A DNA stretch of 62,339 bases from Vibrio ichthyoenteri ATCC 700023 (GTDB lineage: Bacteria > Pseudomonadota > Gammaproteobacteria > Enterobacterales > Vibrionaceae): the NCBI RefSeq assembly GCF_000222605.1, contig NZ_AFWF01000084.1:1-62339 (forward strand). Direction: 5' to 3'. The notes under the pieces are model-generated. The model saw only the letters and a list, made by a program, of their open reading frames with translations. It was not told the origin of the DNA and did no database searches. Shown one piece after another: positions 27,291 through 35,900 of the stretch. Numbering within the stretch: position 1 is the stretch's first letter; each line of letters opens with the position of its first letter. The position numbers and the translations under genes were made by a program.

Positions 27291-29636
27291 TCAGCGCTCG
27301 TTCAACCACTGCTTGAGTATTTGAATGTCATTCTGATACTCGTTCTTTATTTCTTCAACCCAATCATCAATATTTTGCCACCATGTAGGGTGTTCAGGAG
27401 ACTGTGCTTTTTGCGCCACTTTTTGAATATGTTTCAAACCAATAGAGCCCGCAGCCCCTTTAATTTTATGCGCTTCAGAAACAATGCCGTCTTGATCTTT
27501 TGCCGTCATATTAGAATCGAGTAATTCAATATAGTCGGGCATCATCTCTTCAAACATCGCGACACTATCAAACACCGGCTTGGTCCCTACAATGCCAATA
27601 TAAGAATCAAGCATATCGAGATCCAACAAACGCTGATAGACGCCATCATTGACTGGTGACTTTTCGATGACCGGCTTCGGTAATGGCGCTTGGTCTTCAA
27701 ATTCAGGGGTCATCATCGCGATCACATCTTGTACCGCAGAAACTGAGAGAGGCTTGCTGATCGCCTCATCCATACCTTTCTCATAATATTCTTCTTTATT
27801 TTTCAGAACATTCGCAGTGAGAGCCACCAGCGGAGGCACGATATCATAATGATCACGATAGTAAGCTGCGACATCAAAACCGGTCATATCCGGCAACTGA
27901 ATATCCAGAAAAACTAAGTCATATAACTTAGGATCAAAAGTATCGATCGCTTCTTGTCCCGTCATAGCAACGGTCACACTATGCCCCATACTCTCTAACA
28001 ATGAACGAGCAACGGTAATGTTGAGTTCAATATCTTCGACCATAAAGATATTCAACTTATGCTGAGCTGGGAGCAAAGCCGGCACTTTAATTTCATCGCA
28101 GCTCGCTAATGGTACGCGAACAGTGACAGTAAAGGTGCTACCAAAGCCCTCTTCACTGCTGACCGCAATATCACCATCCATCTTTTTAATCAGCTGCTTA
28201 GATACCGCAAGTCCAATCCCGGTTCCCACCGCATGCAAATTGTCTTTACCTGATTTAACTTGATAATACATGGCAAAGATTTTAGACAATTCTTCCTCTG
28301 GAATACCCACGCCCGAGTCTTCGACTTCTAAGGTCAGTAAGGCAAATTGGTCATCGCAATCGGCGCTGACTGACAATACCACCCCACCTTCTTTGGTAAA
28401 CTTCATCGCATTACTGATCAAGTTCCACAGCACTTGACGAAGACGAGTCGCATCCACATTGATCGCGACAGGTAAGTCGCTCAATCTTTCTAAATCGAAA
28501 CGTAAGCCTTTCTGTTCAGCCATTAGCGCCGCAATACTTTCAAGTTCAACGATAAATTCGTCAAAATTAAGCGGAGCTGGGTAGAGCTCAAGTTTACGAC
28601 GGTCAAACTTATCCATATCGATAATATCGTTAAAGATACTGCCCAACGTGACCGCACTGACGTTAATCGTCTGCATATGTTTACGTTGCACATCCGTCAT
28701 TGGGGTATCGAGTAACATACGACTCAAACCGACAATGCCGTTTAGCGGCGTACGTAATTCATGGCTAATGGTGGAAATAAAAGTGGTTTTATCGCGACTG
28801 GCTTTCTCTAAAGACTCTTGATGGCGCTTGCGCTCAGTGATATCACGGCCAAAACCAACCAAACCAAGGTGGTGCCCCTCTCTGTTGTAGAATGGAACTT
28901 TACGCAGTTCGAAGTAATTTTTGTGCCCATCAGGGTATTCCAACCATTGCTCATAAGTAATGGCTTGGTTATTGGCAAATACCGCTTCATCGGTTTCTAC
29001 AATGTGCTGCGCATCTTCCTTGCTATAGACATCCCATGGCGTCAAACCCACCAGCTGAGACTCTTTTTTCCCCGTGAGCTCTTCTAGGGCTCGGTTACAA
29101 CCAGAGAACACCCCTTCGGCGTTACGGTAATAGATGAGATCGGGCGAAGCATCGATAAATGAGCGCAACAACGCCGTTCGTTCTGCCAATTCAACTTGGG
29201 TGCGCTCACGTTGATAAACCTCGTTCTCGAGATCTTTCATCGCTTCTTCACGCGCTTCTTCGGCTTTTTTCCGCTCTTCGATTTCTTGATTCAACTGCGT
29301 AATGTTGTGCTGAAGCTGGTTGTGTAATTCCTGATCTCGCGAACGCATATCTTTTAGTTTGGAAACCATTTTCGATAAACGCTGGCGTGACTCTTCCAAT
29401 TGGTCGACAACCACAGAAAGAAAATAAACCGCCCAAGGGGTGATAATCAAACCAAAGAAAACCGAACGGACAATATCGATATCATCGACGTGACCACTCA
29501 GCACTAAGGTAATACCTACCTGAACAACGACAGCTAATGCGACTAGCGCTAAGGCCAGTAAAATAGAGAAACGCAAGATACCCAGTTTGACTAACAAATC
29601 GACATAATACTGGGCAAGGTTTTTGATGGTGTTCAT
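27291..29636 (-). CDS. arcB: Aerobic respiration sensor kinase ArcB (tripartite)
   Basis: A 781-residue hybrid kinase. Two membrane helices (about 22-46 and 58-77) with a very short periplasmic loop are followed by a linker coiled coil (about 78-150), a PAS domain (about 150-275), the H-box FISTISHELRTPLNGIVG (His near 295) and an HATPase domain with GVGIPEEELSKIF and GTGIGLAVSK. Then come a receiver domain with FLDIQLPDMTG and a C-terminal HPt with EAHKIKGAAGSIG. ArcB senses quinone redox state through linker cysteines and phosphorylates ArcA, which is not in this window. This is the full E. coli-type layout. It is adjacent to the GGDEF gene and yhcC; E. coli also has arcB next to yhcC. Confidence 0.95.
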   Translation of the reverse strand: MNTIKNLAQYYVDLLVKLGILRFSILLALALVALAVVVQVGITLVLSGHVDDIDIVRSVFFGLIITPWAVYFLSVVVDQLEESRQRLSKMVSKLKDMRSRDQELHNQLQHNITQLNQEIEERKKAEEAREEAMKDLENEVYQRERTQVELAERTALLRSFIDASPDLIYYRNAEGVFSGCNRALEELTGKKESQLVGLTPWDVYSKEDAQHIVETDEAVFANNQAITYEQWLEYPDGHKNYFELRKVPFYNREGHHLGLVGFGRDITERKRHQESLEKASRDKTTFISTISHELRTPLNGIVGLSRMLLDTPMTDVQRKHMQTINVSAVTLGSIFNDIIDMDKFDRRKLELYPAPLNFDEFIVELESIAALMAEQKGLRFDLERLSDLPVAINVDATRLRQVLWNLISNAMKFTKEGGVVLSVSADCDDQFALLTLEVEDSGVGIPEEELSKIFAMYYQVKSGKDNLHAVGTGIGLAVSKQLIKKMDGDIAVSSEEGFGSTFTVTVRVPLASCDEIKVPALLPAQHKLNIFMVEDIELNITVARSLLESMGHSVTVAMTGQEAIDTFDPKLYDLVFLDIQLPDMTGFDVAAYYRDHYDIVPPLVALTANVLKNKEEYYEKGMDEAISKPLSVSAVQDVIAMMTPEFEDQAPLPKPVIEKSPVNDGVYQRLLDLDMLDSYIGIVGTKPVFDSVAMFEEMMPDYIELLDSNMTAKDQDGIVSEAHKIKGAAGSIGLKHIQKVAQKAQSPEHPTWWQNIDDWVEEIKNEYQNDIQILKQWLNER

Positions 29637-29716
29637 TCAGCGCTCCGGCGACAATCTTAGTTAGATCTTACCTGTTTTGCCCGAAATCGGCTAAAGATTC
29701 CATGGGTTGGCTGAGC

Positions 29717-31465
29717 TTAATTTTCGGATGTGTGATGCACACAAGTTTGATTGCGGCCATTTGCTTTGGCTTGATAGAGTGCGCTATCGGCAAGCGCCAC
29801 CATCGCCTCCGCGTCATCATAATTATGAGGCTTGAGTGAGATGACTCCAATGCTTACGGTAATGTGGGTTGTTACCCGTGAGCTTTGGTGAGGAATCGCC
29901 AACCTTGCTACTTCAGCGTGAATTCTCTCAGCCAGTAATTGAGCGCCATCAGCCATGGTGTTGGGCAGAATAAATCCAAACTCTTCACCACCGTAACGGG
30001 CAACACAATCGCTGGAGCGAGAAGCAACGCGACGGAAAGCTTGCGCGACAGCAATTAGCGCCTCATCGCCTTTTTGATGGCCGTAATGATCGTTGTATCC
30101 CTTGAAGTCATCAATATCACACATCATCACGGTTAAAGGTTGTTTCTCACGTACATGCAGATGCCACAAGGTATCTAATTGCTCATCAAAGCGACGGCGA
30201 TTAGAGATCTGAGTTAAACCATCAATAAAACTCAAGCGCTCAAGTTCTTGGTTAGCCGCTTCGAGTTTTTGTTCTGCTAGGTATCGCTCAGAGACATCGC
30301 GAGCCATCACCAAGACCCCGTTGGTTCCGGAGGCTGGATCGCGGAATGGGGATTTCACCACATCATACCAAGTGATCTCACCATTACTGTGGATTACTTG
30401 ATCAATGTAGCGCAGAGATACTCCTTCATTCAGTACCTTACGATCGCTATCAGATAAGCGTTCATAAACTTCATTTGGAATCACATCTTGTAAGCGTTTA
30501 CCAATCAAATCATCGACATCCGAGATGCCCATGCCTTTAACAAACGGCTCATTGCAAGCTTGGTAAACCATATTTTCGTTGAAGATACCAATCGAATCAG
30601 GACTCGACTCCAAGATGTTTTGTAAAATCGTATCACGCTGCGCTAGGGCGACTTCAGTATCTTTGCGCCTTTCCATTTCATCACGCAGACTTTGCTGCAT
30701 ATTGTGCCAATCGGTCACATCGTGACTGATGCCAAGCATGCCTAACGGCTCACCTTGGGTCGACATTAATAAGCTTTGATGCGTTTCTAATAAACAGCTT
30801 CGCCCCTGAGGGTCAACCGTCCAACGGCGCGTGGAAGCACGCCCTTTCATCACACCTTCAATGGCACTATAGCCTTCTTCAGCACGCTCCGCCCAAAAGC
30901 GGTCAAAGGCGCGGTTACTCACTACAGAGTCATCTTGTTTTTTAATAAAGATCAGTTCAGACAAACTATCAAAGGCACTTTTCACCACAGACAACGACTG
31001 CATCTCAGCCAACACTTCCACCGTACTGGATTTGTACGGGGTGACATATAAGAGCCACACCGAACGGCCGCGATATCGCGTTTGTCGTCCGGTGACTTCC
31101 ACTTTAATCGTTTTACTGGCAGAAACCGCCCAATCAATTTGATAGCCAGCAAAACCGCTACCAGAGAATTGTTGGATAAGATTGTTGATAAATGAGGAGG
31201 GTAAAACTTCGGGCAACAAAAAAGAACGACCAACACGACGCACTCCCAACACTTGCGTAGCAAAAGCGTTGGAGAGCAATAACGCCCCCGACTTGGCATC
31301 AACCAATAGCAAAGGTGTGGGTGCATCTTGAATCAGTTTTTTCAGCTGCTGATTAAAACGAAAATAGAGACAAGCAATCATCGCGAAGACCACAACCACG
31401 ATCAGCACTTCAAATCCATGGAGATGAAATGCGTTAGGGAGTTGTGCAAGGGTCTGCTCTATCAT
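29717..31465 (-). CDS. PAS-GGDEF diguanylate cyclase, membrane-anchored
   Basis: A 582-residue protein. One membrane helix (about 19-36) is followed by PAS-like domains (about 40-150, 160-280 and 290-410) and a GGDEF domain (about 415-582). The active site is CVARYGGEEFGFIL, fully canonical, and an RxxD inhibitory site (RSSD) lies five residues before GGEEF, so product inhibition by c-di-GMP is expected. ISNRRRFDEQLD marks the domain start. No EAL domain is present. It makes c-di-GMP, controlling biofilm and motility in vibrios. The PAS ligand is unknown. It lies between arcB and yhcC. Confidence 0.92.
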   Translation of the reverse strand: MIEQTLAQLPNAFHLHGFEVLIVVVVFAMIACLYFRFNQQLKKLIQDAPTPLLLVDAKSGALLLSNAFATQVLGVRRVGRSFLLPEVLPSSFINNLIQQFSGSGFAGYQIDWAVSASKTIKVEVTGRQTRYRGRSVWLLYVTPYKSSTVEVLAEMQSLSVVKSAFDSLSELIFIKKQDDSVVSNRAFDRFWAERAEEGYSAIEGVMKGRASTRRWTVDPQGRSCLLETHQSLLMSTQGEPLGMLGISHDVTDWHNMQQSLRDEMERRKDTEVALAQRDTILQNILESSPDSIGIFNENMVYQACNEPFVKGMGISDVDDLIGKRLQDVIPNEVYERLSDSDRKVLNEGVSLRYIDQVIHSNGEITWYDVVKSPFRDPASGTNGVLVMARDVSERYLAEQKLEAANQELERLSFIDGLTQISNRRRFDEQLDTLWHLHVREKQPLTVMMCDIDDFKGYNDHYGHQKGDEALIAVAQAFRRVASRSSDCVARYGGEEFGFILPNTMADGAQLLAERIHAEVARLAIPHQSSRVTTHITVSIGVISLKPHNYDDAEAMVALADSALYQAKANGRNQTCVHHTSEN

Positions 31466-31537
31466 AGTGCTCTATATTAGGTGATCAAATTGAACGCGCT
31501 AAAAGATACCAGTTTATGTGCACTTAGTCTCGGTTAA

Positions 31538-32467
31538 TCAAGGCTTAACGTAGATGAAAGGTTGTTCTATCAATGAACCTTGAGCACCGTCGCGATTTAG
31601 TGCACGACCAATTTCAGTCATTGCCAACCAACGGTTTTCACACCATAGCGGTGAAAGCAATGTCGGACGACGAGCTGCTGATGAGACGCGATGATAGACC
31701 ACTTCAGGCGGCGTCATACGGATCATTTCACTGGCAATCGATACGTACTCTTCTAATTCAGGCGCTTCCAAACGGCCTGCTCGCCACGCCTTCGCCATGG
31801 TACTGCCTTCAACGATATGCAAACCATGCAGCTTAATACCGTCTGTCCCCACCGCTAACACTTTCTCTAGCGTTTGCACATTGTCATCACGGGTTTCTTT
31901 TGGCAAGCCAACAATCAGATGGGTACACACTTTAATACCCAAAGCTCGGGCACGCTGAGTAATTTCGGCATAACATTCAAAATCATGACCGCGATTGATG
32001 TGTTTTAGTGTTTGGTTATTAGCGGTTTGTAAGCCAAGTTCAAGCCAGATTTCATAGCCTTGCTCAACATAGCCAGACAAAAGATCTAACACTGCATCGG
32101 GCACACAGTCAGGACGAGTTCCAACACAAAGACCCACGATATCGGCAGCCTTCAATGCCTCTTCATACATATTCCTGAGGACTTGAACTTCACCATAGGT
32201 ACTGGTGTAGGCTTGAAAATAAGCGAGGTATTTTTTGGCGCGAACAATTTCACCCGCGCGATCAGTTAATTGCTCAACAATGCTTTTGACTTGCGTTTGC
32301 TCATCGACAAAAGAGGCAACATTGCAAAAGGTGCACCCTCCTCGACCAATCGTACCATCACGATTTGGGCAGCTAAATCCGCCATGAAGAGTAAGCTTAT
32401 GGACTTTTTCACCATAGCGACGCTGAAGATCTTGGCCGATGGTATTAACTAATTCGTGTAATTGCAT
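31538..32467 (-). CDS. yhcC: Radical SAM protein YhcC (TIGR01212 family)
   Basis: A 309-residue radical SAM protein. The N-terminus holds KLTLHGGFSCPNRDGTIGRG followed by GCTFCN, giving the clustered cysteines of the [4Fe-4S] site in the variant spacing of this family. ELGLQTANNQTLKHINRGHD and VCTHLIVGLPKE follow. It is next to gltB as in E. coli. The chemistry of this subfamily is not established; homologues have been linked to tRNA modification. A Fur-like site lies 13 bp before the start, which would suit an iron-sulfur enzyme. Confidence 0.9.
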   Translation of the reverse strand: MQLHELVNTIGQDLQRRYGEKVHKLTLHGGFSCPNRDGTIGRGGCTFCNVASFVDEQTQVKSIVEQLTDRAGEIVRAKKYLAYFQAYTSTYGEVQVLRNMYEEALKAADIVGLCVGTRPDCVPDAVLDLLSGYVEQGYEIWLELGLQTANNQTLKHINRGHDFECYAEITQRARALGIKVCTHLIVGLPKETRDDNVQTLEKVLAVGTDGIKLHGLHIVEGSTMAKAWRAGRLEAPELEEYVSIASEMIRMTPPEVVYHRVSSAARRPTLLSPLWCENRWLAMTEIGRALNRDGAQGSLIEQPFIYVKP

Positions 32468-32479
32468 TCTTATTTAAAT

Positions 32480-32498
32480 CGTAATGATTATCATTATA
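32480..32498. promoter_or_regulatory. Fur-box-like sequence before yhcC
   Basis: CGTAATGATTATCATTATA matches the 19-bp Fur consensus (GATAATGATAATCATTATC) at 15 positions. It lies immediately upstream of yhcC. Binding is inferred. Confidence 0.5.
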
Positions 32499-32502
32499 TT
32501 TA

Positions 32503-32519
32503 GTGTAATTTGATTACAC
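32503..32519. promoter_or_regulatory. Perfect inverted repeat GTGTAAT-TTG-ATTACAC
   Basis: A 7-bp dyad with a 3-bp centre in the yhcC-gltB divergent region, next to the Fur-like box. The regulator is unknown. Confidence 0.4.
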
Positions 32520-32565
32520 CTTTGAAACCTTTTTTTAGCACCTGAGATCTAACCACATTTATTAT

Positions 32566-32581
32566 TTTGATCCCTATCACA
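32566..32581. promoter_or_regulatory. CRP-like site upstream of gltB
   Basis: TTTGA-N6-TCACA differs from the CRP core TGTGA-N6-TCACA by one base. It lies far upstream of gltB. This is a weak call. Confidence 0.35.
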
Positions 32582-32804
32582 AATCAATAAACATGCAAAA
32601 ACACGTGCTTCACACTAGAAATTAGTCAAAAAACAAACATAAAATCTACTTATTATGCGAAAAAACTGCGCAACAGAGCGGAGTTTTGATTGATTTTTAG
32701 GCCTAGTAAATTGTAGGATACTTACAGGTTTTACTTGCTCGGCGTAAGCCAATTAAAAAACTAACTGCAAGAAAATCGGTGATAGACAGATCCCACCTAT
32801 ATAA

Positions 32805-32821
32805 ATCACTACTTTAGTGAT
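32805..32821. promoter_or_regulatory. Palindrome ATCACTA-CTT-TAGTGAT in the gltB leader
   Basis: A perfect 7-bp dyad with a 3-base centre, 9 bp before a 33-codon leader ORF. It could be an operator or an RNA hairpin. Confidence 0.4.
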
Positions 32822-32829
32822 GCAGTAAA

Positions 32830-32931
32830 ATGGATATCACCAAGGATTGTCTTTCTCGCAACATTTTTCCTGTGAGAAGAAGAAGGGAATCAAACTTGAA
32901 CAACCTCGTTCAGGTGCGAATCAAATTATAA
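32830..32931 (+). CDS. Putative 33-residue gltB leader ORF
   Basis: It starts MDITKDCLSRNIFPVRRRRE and ends VQVRIKL, with four consecutive Arg codons (AGA AGA AGA AGG, rare codons) near the middle. No good Shine-Dalgarno is visible before its ATG. It ends just before the AAGGAAG site that precedes the gltB frame. It is offered as a possible upstream ORF, not as a certain gene. Confidence 0.3.
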   Translation: MDITKDCLSRNIFPVRRRRESNLNNLVQVRIKL

Positions 32932-32945
32932 AAGGAAGTGACGTG

Positions 32946-32965
32946 CGATTAAGTTCGCTTAATCG
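32946..32965 (+). promoter_or_regulatory. Leader hairpin with TTCG loop before gltB
   Basis: CGATTAAG-TTCG-CTTAATCG is a perfect 8-bp stem. It lies between an AAGGAAG ribosome-binding site, which has an in-frame GTG at 32943, and the gltB ATG at 33000. Confidence 0.5.
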
Positions 32966-32999
32966 AAGTGCGTCCAAATTAGATTGGAAGGATGTATCT

Positions 33000-35900
33000 A
33001 TGGTAGATAGAGAGCAGAGCGCACGAGGTCTGTATACTCCTGAACTGGAGCACGACGCTTGTGGTATCGGTTTTGTCGCTCACCTAAAAAACCGTAAATC
33101 TCACGAAGTTGTTACTCAAGCTCTTGATATGCTGGCACGTATGGAACACCGTGGCGGCCAAGGCTGCGATCCATGCAGTGGCGATGGCGCAGGTATTCTA
33201 CTTCAGAAGCCTCATGAATTTCTTTTAGAAGAAGCGGTCAAGCTTGGTATCAAGCTACCTTCTTTTGAAAAGTACGGTGTCGGTGTGGTTCTCTTCCCGA
33301 GAGATCAGCACAAGCGCGAGCAATGTCGTGACATTTTAGAGCGTAACGCTAAGCGTTTAGATCTCGAAGTGATTGGCTACCGTGTATTGCCTACCGACAA
33401 CTCAATGATTGGTGCTGACCCTCTTAGCACTGAACCTCAATTTGAACACGTGTTTGTTACCGGTGGCCCAGGTGTGACACCTGAAGAGCTAGAACGTAAG
33501 CTTTACGTTTTACGTAACTACACCGTACGGGTTTGTTTAGAAAGCGTCTCGAACATTGGTGATGATTTTTACATCAACTCCATGTCGTACAAAACACTTG
33601 TCTATAAAGGCCAGTTAACCACCGAACAAGTACCGCAGTACTTCTTGGATTTACAAAATCCAACCATGGTAACGGCATTAGCGCTGGTTCACTCGCGCTT
33701 CTCAACCAACACCTTCCCTCGCTGGCGCCTAGCGCAGCCTTTCCGCTACATTGCCCACAACGGTGAAATCAACACTGTTCGCGGTAACTTGAACTGGATG
33801 AAGGCGCGTGAAGCGATCATCGAATCGGATCTGTTTACCCAAGCAGAAATCGACATGCTACTGCCTATCTGTCAGGAAGGCAGCTCAGATTCATCTAACT
33901 TTGATATGGCACTTGAGCTCCTAGTTCTTTCTGGTCGTAGCCTGCCACATGCCTTGATGATGATGATCCCTGAAGCATGGCAAGAAAACAAAAACATGGA
34001 CCCAACTCGTCGTGCGTTCTATCAGTACCACGCCAACGTAATGGAACCATGGGATGGCCCTGCATCAGTGTGCTTCACTGATGGGGTACAAGTTGGTGCA
34101 ACGCTTGACCGTAATGGTCTACGTCCTTCTCGCTACACAGTGACTAAAGATGATTTCCTTGTAATGGCATCTGAGTCTGGCGTGGTGGATATTGCACCTG
34201 AGAACGTCGAGTTCCGTGGTCGCCTGCAACCAGGTCGTATCTTCGTTGCTGACCTTGAACAAGGCCGTATCATTTCTGATGAAGAAGTGAAAGATGGCAT
34301 TGCCTCATCGCAGCCTTATGAAAAATGGGTTGAAGAAAACCTACTCAGCCTGAAGAAACTGCCTGACGCGAGCAACGAATTTAGCCAACCATCACCAGAG
34401 AAATTGCTGCACAAGCAGCAATCGTTCGGTGTGAGCTCTGAAGAAGTAAATGAAATCATTCTGCCTCTTGCAAAAACAGGCTACGAGCCGCTTTCTGCAA
34501 TGGGTGCCGACTGGCCTCTAGCCATTTTGTCGCACCAATCTCAGCACCTTTCTAACTACTTTAAGCAGTTGTTTGCTCAAGTAACCAACCCGCCAATCGA
34601 CCCGATTCGTGAGCGTATGGTAATGTCTCTGAATACTTACCTAGGTAAAGATCAGAACCTACTTGCGGAAACTCCACAGCACTGTCAGAAAGTTGAGCTT
34701 GAGTCACCAGTCTTGTCTAACTCTGAGTTAGAGAAACTGCGCGCCATTGATAATGAGCACTTACAAGCAAAAACTCTTGATATCGTATTCCAAGCCAATG
34801 AAGACGAAGGCAAGCTTGAGCGCGCACTGAAACGTATTTGTCAGTACGCTGAAGATGCCGTTGTCGATGGTTACTCAATCATCTTGCTAACGGACCGAGC
34901 GGTTAACTCTAACCACGCCGCAATTCCTGCGATGCTGGCTGTCGGCGCGGTTCACCACCACCTGATCCGTAAAGGTTTACGTGCGAAGTGTGACATCGTG
35001 GTTGAAACCGGTGACGCACGCGAAACACATCACTTTGCAACACTGATTGGTTACGGCGCAAACGCAGTTAACCCATATCTTGTGATTGAAACCATTGTTG
35101 AACTGCAACGTACGAAGAAACTCGATCCAAGCATTTCAGCCAAAGAGTACTTCGCTAACTACCGCAAAGGGGTTAACGGCGGCCTGCTGAAAATCTTCTC
35201 GAAAATGGGTATTTCAACCCTACAGTCTTACCACGGCGCACAGATCTTTGAAGCACTTGGTATCAGTAAATCTGTGGTTGATAAGTACTTCACCGGTACA
35301 GTAACGCGTATTGAAGGTCTGACTATCGATGACATCGCCAAAGAAGTATTGGTTCGTCACCGCGTAGGTTACCCAATGCGTGAAATCCCAGTACAAGTTC
35401 TCGATGTCGGTGGCGTTTACCAGTGGAAACAGCGTGGTGAAAAACACCTGTTTAACCCTGAGACCATTTCACTACTGCAAGAATCGACGCGTAACAAAGA
35501 CTACGCTCAATTTAAGCAATACGCGAAAGCGGTTGATGATCAAGGCGACAACGCAGCCACACTGCGTAGCCAACTGGATTTCATCAAAAATCCAGCCGGT
35601 TCAATTCCATTAGAAGAAGTAGAACCGATTGAGAACATCCTAAAACGCTTTGCAACTGGTGCAATGTCATTTGGTTCGATCTCTCATGAAGCTCACTCGA
35701 CACTCGCAGTGGCAATGAACCGCATCGGCGCGAAGTCGAACTCTGGCGAAGGTGGTGAAGACCCGGTTCGTTTTGAGAAAAAAGATAACGGTGACTGGGA
35801 ACGTTCAGCAATCAAACAGGTAGCATCGGGCCGTTTTGGCGTGACCTCTTACTACCTAACCAATGCCGATGAGCTGCAAATTAAAATGGCTCAAGGCGCG

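Noticed and set aside
32847-32999. Extension of gltB by 51 codons upstream
   Set aside because: The added residues have no family match and the start lacks a ribosome-binding site; the ATG at 33000 (or GTG at 32943) is better supported.
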